A stretch of DNA of 21,765 nt from Patescibacteria group bacterium (GTDB lineage: Bacteria; Patescibacteriota; Dojkabacteria; JAKAPS01; JAJZLI01), in contig JAMCRT010000035.1 of assembly GCA_023380695.1 (NCBI GenBank), positions 1 through 21,765 on the forward strand, given 5' to 3'. This document shows positions 17,039 through 21,765 of the stretch, one piece after another. How positions within the stretch are numbered: position 1 is the stretch's first letter; each line of letters starts with the position of its first letter. Both the position numbers and the translations under genes were made by a program. The notes beneath the pieces were generated by a model, which was given only the letters and a program-made list of their open reading frames with translations, was not told the DNA's origin and did not search any database.

Positions 17039-19153
17039 ATGAATATGCTTAATATTAAAAATATTTTAACAATATCTGTATATACTTTTGTACTATTTTG
17101 TTTTCTTGCTATATCTAGTGTATTTGAAACTAACATAGTAAAAGCATATACACTAGGGAGTACAAATAAAAAAGTACTATCCCTTATAGCAAATAAAAAA
17201 ATTGATCAGCAAAGTGCAATTGTAGTATATAAAAATCCAAAATCTAAAATCAGTAATTCCCAAATCAATGTTAACTCCAATGTCTCTATTGTGAGAAAAC
17301 CTGCAAATGAAAATTACTCTTCATTTTTAAAAAATTTAATAAATAACAAAAAAGTAAAATCTGTATCACCTAATTATGTAAGATCTTTTTCTTCTCTTCC
17401 AAATAATGTAGACATTAATTCACAAAAAAATCTATTTATTGATAATGCCCCTGTAGTAAATAATTCTGGATTTAATTCGAGTCTTGGTGGATCATCGAAT
17501 ATAACAATTGCAGTCCTTGATAGTGGAGTCGCATATCAAAATTTCACTAATACACTTACTAATACAACATATGGTGAGGCTCCTTCTCTATCATTTCTAC
17601 ATATTGTTGATCCATATAATGCTTTAGCTGTTTACAACAATCAAAGTGTAAATGAGTACTCTCCTTATGATGGAGTTGGACATGGAACATATGTAACAGG
17701 AGTTATAGCATCTGCAACAAATCAAGATTCATCAGGATCTACACTTCTGGGCACTGCAGGAATTTCTTTTAATGCAAGTATAATGCCAATTAAGATAGGA
17801 AATAGTAATGGAATTCCACTTTCTGCAGAAATTCTAGGTATACAATGGGCAATAGCACATAAAGCAAATATTATTAATTTATCAATTGAAGGAACTACAC
17901 CATCCTCTGCAGAAGAAAGTGTAATAGAAGATGCAATAAATTCAGGAATTGTTGTTGTTGCATCCTCTGGAAATGAGGGAAATTCATCAATTGATTATCC
18001 AGCAGGTTATCCTAATGTGATTGCAGTAGGAGCATCAAATTCACAAAACCAACTAACATCATATTCAAATTATGGGTGTAGTACATACAATAATTGTGTA
18101 ACACTTGTAGCCCCAGTTGGATATTCAAATCCACTAGTTTATCAGCAAACATATACAGGATACAATACAGGGAAAGCCTCTTCATTTACTAGTTTTTCTA
18201 ATGAATATCTTGCAGGAACTTCTTTTTCAGCACCACAAGTAAGTGCTGCAATAGCGCTGTATGAGTCAAAATATGGATTGCAAAATGCAAATAATATTAT
18301 ACAGGTAATAAAACAGAGTTCAACTAATCTCTCCAACATGACAAAGTTTGGATATGGGCTTTTAAATATTAATGCAATGTTAAATGTATCTCTCACTAAC
18401 AATAGATATCAGATATTTGGTAATAACGGAAATATCTATTCATTTGGAAATGCACAAAATTATGGAAATCTAAGCTCAATAGAAGTAGGTAATTCTCCTC
18501 CGATAAGTATTGCTCCTGTTCCTGGAGGATATTATATCTTAACTCAAAATGGTGGAGTCTATACATTTGGTGATGCTCAGTTTTTTGGGTCTATGTTCAA
18601 TATTCCTGGAAGTTCAGGTACTCCAGTTACAATAGCTCCACTTCCAAATGATTCCGGATATTATATTTTAACTCAGAATGGTGCTGTTTATACTTTTGGT
18701 AATGCAAAGTTTTTTGGATCCATGTATAACATCCCACCATCTGCAATTATAAATGGAATTGCAATAAATCTTTCTATAACACCGTCAGGTAATGGGTATT
18801 ATATAGTAACACAGAATGGAGCTATTTATACATTTGGTAATGCTCAGTTTTTCGGATCCATGTATAACATTCAAAACGCACCTTCAAGAACAATAGTATC
18901 ATTTGCTGTAACTTCTGGAGGTTACTATATTTTAACGGAGGATGGGGCAGTTTATACATTTGGTAATGCTCAGTTTTTCGGATCTATGTATAATATTCCA
19001 AACCAACCAAGTTATCTAGCAGGAGGATTTCTTGCAACAAATAATGGTTATTATATTTTAACCCAAAATGGTGCAGTATATACATTTGGTAGTGCTCAGT
19101 TCTTTGGATCATTATATGGAAATGGATTTGTACCTTTAGGAATCATTAGCTAA
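17039..19153 (+). CDS. Secreted subtilisin-like serine protease (S8) with six-unit repeat domain
   Basis: A 704-aa protein. The signal peptide is about residues 1-36 (hydrophobic ISVYTFVLFCFLAISSVF, ending NIVKA). A propeptide of about 80 residues ends KVKSVSPNYVRSF, like I9-type inhibitor prodomains. The peptidase S8 domain covers about 145-450 with Asp161 (IAVLDSGV), His215 (GHGTYVTGVIAS), the oxyanion-hole Asn312 (SSGNEGN) and Ser395 (AGTSFSAPQVSAAIA), so it is complete and probably active. Residues 456-700 are six repeats matching those of the upstream GH18 protein. It follows the GH18 stop by 7 nt with no ribosome-binding site. Possible roles are maturation of surface proteins or degradation of host or prey protein. 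The repeat domain would place it at the same site as the glycosidase. Confidence 0.92.
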   Translation: MNMLNIKNILTISVYTFVLFCFLAISSVFETNIVKAYTLGSTNKKVLSLIANKKIDQQSAIVVYKNPKSKISNSQINVNSNVSIVRKPANENYSSFLKNLINNKKVKSVSPNYVRSFSSLPNNVDINSQKNLFIDNAPVVNNSGFNSSLGGSSNITIAVLDSGVAYQNFTNTLTNTTYGEAPSLSFLHIVDPYNALAVYNNQSVNEYSPYDGVGHGTYVTGVIASATNQDSSGSTLLGTAGISFNASIMPIKIGNSNGIPLSAEILGIQWAIAHKANIINLSIEGTTPSSAEESVIEDAINSGIVVVASSGNEGNSSIDYPAGYPNVIAVGASNSQNQLTSYSNYGCSTYNNCVTLVAPVGYSNPLVYQQTYTGYNTGKASSFTSFSNEYLAGTSFSAPQVSAAIALYESKYGLQNANNIIQVIKQSSTNLSNMTKFGYGLLNINAMLNVSLTNNRYQIFGNNGNIYSFGNAQNYGNLSSIEVGNSPPISIAPVPGGYYILTQNGGVYTFGDAQFFGSMFNIPGSSGTPVTIAPLPNDSGYYILTQNGAVYTFGNAKFFGSMYNIPPSAIINGIAINLSITPSGNGYYIVTQNGAIYTFGNAQFFGSMYNIQNAPSRTIVSFAVTSGGYYILTEDGAVYTFGNAQFFGSMYNIPNQPSYLAGGFLATNNGYYILTQNGAVYTFGSAQFFGSLYGNGFVPLGIIS
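18404..19135 (+). repeat. Six-unit repeat domain of the subtilisin
   Basis: Units begin at residues about 456, 497, 540, 586, 628 and 670, with core GYYILTQNGAVYTFGNA, then QFFGSMYNIP. Units 4 and 5 share an exact 34-nt run (18825-18858 and 18951-18984, 126 nt apart). The first unit is degenerate, as in the GH18 protein. The third unit in both carries the PPSAI insertion and is 46 aa long. Confidence 0.85.
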
Positions 19154-19179
19154 ATATTGAATTATTCAAGTTGAAAACC

Positions 19180-19188
19180 TGATATAAT
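19180..19188 (+). promoter_or_regulatory. Predicted leaderless extended -10 promoter of the GT2 gene
   Basis: TGATATAAT: TGn followed by a consensus TATAAT (19183-19188), then 6 nt to the ATG at 19195. The transcript should begin at the start codon. No -35 at normal spacing is seen (TTGAAT at 19157 is 20 nt away), which extended -10 promoters tolerate. Confidence 0.55.
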
Positions 19189-19194
19189 CAATAT

Positions 19195-20001
19195 ATGGTA
19201 AGCATAATTCTTGTTACATTTAATTCAGAAAAATATATTCTTGAAACAATTACAAGAGTATTTAAACAGACATACAAGAATATTGAACTGATAATAATAG
19301 ATAATAATTCTACAGATAACACAATAAAGATTTTAAAAAAACTTCCTTATAAATTCAGATTAATAGAAAATGATAAAAATGTTGGATTTGCAAAAGCAAA
19401 TAATATGGGGCTAAGGATTGCAAAAGGGAAATATATTCTTACACTAAATCATGATGTATACCTTGCCCTAAATTATATAAAAAACATTATATACATAATG
19501 GATAGGAATCTTAAAATTGGCTCTGCACAAGGAATATATTTTTCAAATCTTCAGAAAACAAAAATTGATAGTTGTGGAATATATTTAAATTTCGGATATT
19601 CTGCAAAAAATATTAAGAAGATTCCTCCATTTAATAAGGAGATATTTGGTACATGTGCAGCAGCTACAATATATAGAAAAGCCTTACTTTCAAAAATAGG
19701 ATTTTTTGATATAAAATTTATATCATATTATGAAGATGTTGATCTTTCTATAAGAATTAACAGAGCTGGATTTAAAAACTATTTTATTAGAAATGCAGAA
19801 TGTGTTCATTTAAGAGGAATAAGTAATTCAACTGAAAATCTAACTCTTTCATTTATAAATAAATATAAGTTACTTCGTAAACATAAATTTGGATATAGAA
19901 TATATATAGCCAAAATATATGACCTTTTAAAATTCCCTATTTACTATATGAAAAACAAAGAATTCGCATTTAAATATATATCTCTACTGATTAAATCCTA
20001 A
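19195..20001 (+). CDS. GT2 glycosyltransferase, rhamnosyltransferase-like
   Basis: A 268-aa GT-A enzyme. It starts VSIILVTFNSEKYILETI, then has ELIIIDNNSTDNT (31-43), NVGFAKANNMGLRIAKG (62-78), the metal motif LTLNHDVYL (Asn85, Asp87) and YYEDVDLSIRINRAGF (Glu180, Asp181). All are hallmarks of the WbbL/rhamnosyltransferase-type GT2 group that builds surface polysaccharide. The C-terminal tail is Lys/Arg- and aromatic-rich and could touch the membrane. Unlike the other GT2 genes it is a single gene with its own promoter, next to the protease and convergent with brnA. The sugar specificity cannot be read from the sequence. Confidence 0.87.
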   Translation: MVSIILVTFNSEKYILETITRVFKQTYKNIELIIIDNNSTDNTIKILKKLPYKFRLIENDKNVGFAKANNMGLRIAKGKYILTLNHDVYLALNYIKNIIYIMDRNLKIGSAQGIYFSNLQKTKIDSCGIYLNFGYSAKNIKKIPPFNKEIFGTCAAATIYRKALLSKIGFFDIKFISYYEDVDLSIRINRAGFKNYFIRNAECVHLRGISNSTENLTLSFINKYKLLRKHKFGYRIYIAKIYDLLKFPIYYMKNKEFAFKYISLLIKS

Positions 20002-20144
20002 TTTTAGAACTATGGTTTTATATTAAATGAGAAAAATAATTATTTTCTAAATATTTGTAATATATTAAAGAATATAATTATTTTATTTTTCCAATAACAG
20101 AATCTACAAAAGATTAAATCTACAATATTCTAATGTCAAAAAAT
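20002..20144. other. Convergent intergenic, very AT-rich
   Basis: This 143-nt stretch lies between the GT2 and brnA 3' ends. It holds an AT-only palindrome near 20030-20050 (AGAAAA/TTTTCT arms around TAATTA) that might weakly serve as a bidirectional terminator. No GC-rich stem or gene is seen. Confidence 0.3.
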
Positions 20145-20402
20145 TTACTTTAACCCATCTACAATAAATTCTTTTATTAAGCTTTGATAAGGAATATCCT
20201 TACTGTTAGCTTTCTCTTTTAGTTTTAAGAGTATATATGTAGGTATTCTTATAGATATACTTTTTGATGTAGGTTTTAAGTTAGGAAATGCAACTTTTCT
20301 AAAATCTCCCTTTTCTGCATATTCTGAGAGATCAAATTTTTCCCAAAATTTTCTTTCCTCAGCCTCATTTTTAAATTTTGGTAACTCTATTTTCTTCTTC
20401 AT
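20145..20402 (-). CDS. brnA: BrnA-like CopG-family antitoxin
   Basis: An 85-aa protein that should neutralise the adjacent BrnT and repress the operon. The N-terminal toxin-binding part reads LPKFKNEAEERKFWEKFDLSEY. The C-terminal part SKSISIRIPTYILLKLKEKA followed by YQSLIKEFI is a ribbon-helix-helix DNA-binding domain of the CopG antitoxin family. The start at 20402 is fixed by a strong Shine-Dalgarno sequence, GGAGG at 20416-20412, 9 nt upstream of the ATG. It overlaps the end of brnT by 32 nt, and toxin-first order is normal for brnTA. Confidence 0.88.
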   Translation of the reverse strand: MKKKIELPKFKNEAEERKFWEKFDLSEYAEKGDFRKVAFPNLKPTSKSISIRIPTYILLKLKEKANSKDIPYQSLIKEFIVDGLK

Positions 20403-20691
20403 AAAAATTAACCTCCTTTTTATTTGCTATTCTTGTAGATATTATTCTTATTTTTCTATTTCTTTCTGTAAAAACAGTAAATAACAATTTATTAAATTTA
20501 CTTTTTCCTAATATTATATATCTTATTTCATTATTCGAATGAGGAGTATCTTTATATATTATCTTGTTAGTGTCAAAAAACACAGACTCACTCTCCTCAT
20601 TAGTAATATTATGCTTCTTTACATTTTTTATAATATTACCTTCATCCCATTCAAATAATATATCATCATTAAATATTTTTATATAATTCAT
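20371..20691 (-). CDS. brnT: BrnT-like ribonuclease toxin
   Basis: A 106-aa protein with the BrnT layout. ILFEWDEGNIIKNVKKHNIT (about 11-30) is the conserved start FEWDxxKxxxNxxKH. ESVFFDTNKIIYKDT, IRYIILGKSKFNKLLFTVFTER and a terminal RKIRIISTRIANKKE follow. BrnT toxins are RelE-fold ribonucleases that stop translation by cutting RNA. The conserved His, Arg and Ser/Thr-Arg positions are present, so the toxin looks intact. It is first in the operon, followed by brnA with a 32-nt overlap. A -10 (TATACT) and an inverted repeat lie just upstream. Confidence 0.88.
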   Translation of the reverse strand: MNYIKIFNDDILFEWDEGNIIKNVKKHNITNEESESVFFDTNKIIYKDTPHSNNEIRYIILGKSKFNKLLFTVFTERNRKIRIISTRIANKKEVNFYEEENRVTKI

Positions 20692-20700
20692 CTTAAGTTC

Positions 20701-20720
20701 AGTATATACACTACATATAC
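20701..20720 (-). promoter_or_regulatory. brnTA promoter -10 with candidate BrnA operator
   Basis: TATACT (20706-20701, minus strand) lies 9 nt before the brnT ATG. It overlaps the inverted repeat GTATAT (20702-20707) / ATATAC (20715-20720) with a 7-nt spacer. An inverted repeat on the promoter is where a ribbon-helix-helix antitoxin would bind for autorepression. No convincing -35 was found. Confidence 0.4.
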
Positions 20721-20777
20721 AATTATATCATATTGATAAAAATATGCAACAAATTATCGAGATAGGAACAAAGTATA

Positions 20778-20832
20778 ATGACTAGCTATTTTAGATACAA
20801 ATATATGGGTTTATATATCCACAATCATATAT
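20778..20832 (+). pseudogene. Possible relic of a PIN-domain toxin start
   Basis: From 20785 one frame reads AILDTNIWVYISTIIY before a TGA. LDTNIWVY is the typical first strand and catalytic Asp of PIN-domain ribonucleases. An ATG at 20778 is out of frame by one base, and the open part is only about 16 codons, so if real this is a broken remnant. A chance match is possible. Confidence 0.3.
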
Positions 20833-20877
20833 TGATGCAAATAGTTTAAATTTTGGCAACTCTATTTTCTTTTTCAC
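20791..20877 (-). pseudogene. Relic of a second brnA-like antitoxin gene
   Basis: From a GTG at 20877 the first 11 codons encode KKKIELPKFK after the start, identical to the N-terminus of the intact BrnA, and 30 of 33 bases match 20402-20370. The similarity then stops and the frame ends after 28 codons. It lies 9 nt beyond the stop of the ABC-transporter gene. This looks like the surviving 5' tip of a deleted or displaced brnA copy. Confidence 0.6.
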
Positions 20878-20886
20878 ATATCTATA

Positions 20887-21759
20887 TTAGTGATCTTGTA
20901 CTGTTTTCCAAACACCATCTATTTCAAAAATGCCTTCTTGAGTTTCACCAAGAGGAGAGAAAATGCTAAATGTTGCAATATTTTCTTGTATTACTAACTG
21001 ATTTGAAAAGTCTTGAGAAAATAAAGCAATATTTATATTATATGTACCAGAATAAAGTTTTATCTTTTCAATGATAAAGTCTACAAATCCTTCTCCTTTA
21101 ATTTCATTTATTTCAAAATTTAATGTTTTATTATCTATAGACGATACTAATATTCCATCATTTCTTACTATAAATATTTGGAATATTGGGTTTAATATTT
21201 TAATTTTTGATTTGAAATAAATCCTTATAGTCATTTTATCATTAAAATTGAAACTATTTGTTTGATTTAACAATGAATCAAGAAATTTTACAGCAGAAAT
21301 AAGGCTCTTTCTATCTTTCAAAGAAACACTCTTCTGAGAAGATAATGTTTCTGCAGTATAATTTTTTACAACTTCAAATGCCCCTCCCTCATCTTTTACA
21401 CTACCTTTATCCAGTAATATTACCCTATCACAAAATTCTTCTACTGCACCCATAGAATGAGATACAAAAACCATTGTTTTTCCTTCACTCTTCAATCTTC
21501 TAAACTCTGTAAAGCATTTTTGCTGAAATGCAATATCCCCTACAGCAAGTACTTCATCTAGCAGATATATATCTCCATGAGCTTGAATTGCAACAGAAAA
21601 CGCAAGCCTTACTTGCATACCAGATGAGAAATTTTTTAGTTGTGTATCTTCAAATCCCCACAGTTCTGAAAAATCAATAATTGTCTTATATTTTGAAGCT
21701 ATTTCTTCTCTTGAAAGACCTAGAATAATACCGTTTAGAAATATATTTTCTCTTGCAAT
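20887..21759 (-). CDS. Wzt-like polysaccharide-export ABC transporter ATPase, 5' end missing
   Basis: The C-terminal portion of an ATP-binding subunit. Readable from the right edge are ARENIFLNGIILGLS, the ABC signature NFSSGMQVRLAFSVA, Walker B IYLLDEVLAVGD and the H-loop VFVSHSM. The A/SSGM-type signature and DEVLAVGD are characteristic of the Wzt/TagH/RfbE group that exports O-antigen or teichoic-acid-type polymers with a Wzm permease. After about residue 160 of this fragment comes a beta-rich tail of about 130 residues, matching the Wzt C-terminal carbohydrate-binding domain. Walker A lies beyond the window. The in-frame TGA at 21762-21760 is probably a contig-end artefact. The ATG at 21618 lies inside the signature motif and is not the start. 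It links to the GT2 genes as the likely export step. Confidence 0.88.
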   Translation of the reverse strand: MARENIFLNGIILGLSREEIASKYKTIIDFSELWGFEDTQLKNFSSGMQVRLAFSVAIQAHGDIYLLDEVLAVGDIAFQQKCFTEFRRLKSEGKTMVFVSHSMGAVEEFCDRVILLDKGSVKDEGGAFEVVKNYTAETLSSQKSVSLKDRKSLISAVKFLDSLLNQTNSFNFNDKMTIRIYFKSKIKILNPIFQIFIVRNDGILVSSIDNKTLNFEINEIKGEGFVDFIIEKIKLYSGTYNINIALFSQDFSNQLVIQENIATFSIFSPLGETQEGIFEIDGVWKTVQDH

Positions 21760-21765
21760 TCAAGC

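Noticed and set aside
21760..21762. In-frame TGA suggesting TGA recoding (as Gly in SR1/Gracilibacteria)
   Set aside because: TGA is a sensible stop for several genes here, large proteins contain no internal TGA, and the position in Wzt homologues is not a conserved Gly. The inverted match at the contig end explains it better.
1..21765. CRISPR arrays, tRNA/rRNA genes, insertion sequences
   Set aside because: No regularly spaced short palindromic repeats, cloverleaf-like GC-rich segments or transposase motifs were seen. The only repeats are the coding repeats listed.

Overview
The window is a very AT-rich bacterial segment (clearly below one third GC by eye; Arg mostly AGA, Lys AAA, Leu TTA). 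The standard code is used: TGA ends several genes, and large conserved proteins read through without internal TGA. The gene content points to a Candidate Phyla Radiation (Patescibacteria) genome, though no rRNA or ribosomal marker is present to fix the lineage. That content is a TraG-like ATPase paired with a replication-relaxation-like protein, a YfhO/GT-C membrane protein, a DUF5663-like small acidic protein, a coiled-coil C39 peptidase, and a BrnT/BrnA toxin-antitoxin pair. Both window edges behave like contig ends. The left edge lies inside a 390-bp in-frame tandem repeat. The last bases at the right edge look like a short inverted chimera that puts a false stop into the ABC-transporter gene.

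Layout. 1-2212 (+): a partial repeat-bearing membrane protein with a LysM-like C-terminus, then a small acidic helical protein. 2284-4101 (-): MurJ-type lipid II flippase. 4261-7247 (+): a tightly packed envelope-glycan operon with a GT-C-like membrane protein, a Dpm1-like GT2 and a rhamnosyltransferase-like GT2. 7251-10802 (-): in order of transcription a TraG/VirD4-like ATPase, a replication-relaxation-like protein, a previously uncalled 38-aa lysine-rich ORF and a 7-TM protein. 10918-13563 (+): a YfhO-like polytopic protein. 13607-19153 (+): three secreted hydrolases in a row, namely a coiled-coil C39-like peptidase, a GH18 glycosidase and a subtilisin. The GH18 and the subtilisin carry the same six-unit, propeller-like C-terminal domain. 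19195-20001 (+): another GT2. 20145-20691 (-): brnT/brnA. 20692-20886: a small graveyard of toxin-antitoxin relics. 20887-end (-): a Wzt-like polysaccharide-export ATPase, 5' end missing.

How it fits together. MurJ, three GT2 enzymes, GT-C/YfhO-like polyprenyl-dependent enzymes and the Wzt-like exporter form a cell-surface glycan-building neighbourhood. The secreted C39/GH18/S8 set could remodel the cell's own wall or attack a host or prey wall. The shared repeat domain would give two unrelated enzymes the same targeting or anchoring module.

A second theme is regulatory. Several promoters (canonical or extended -10) sit so close to the start codon that transcripts would have no leader or a very short one. 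The clearest cases are at 4261, 10802 and 19195. The internal gene brnA instead has a strong GGAGG ribosome-binding site.
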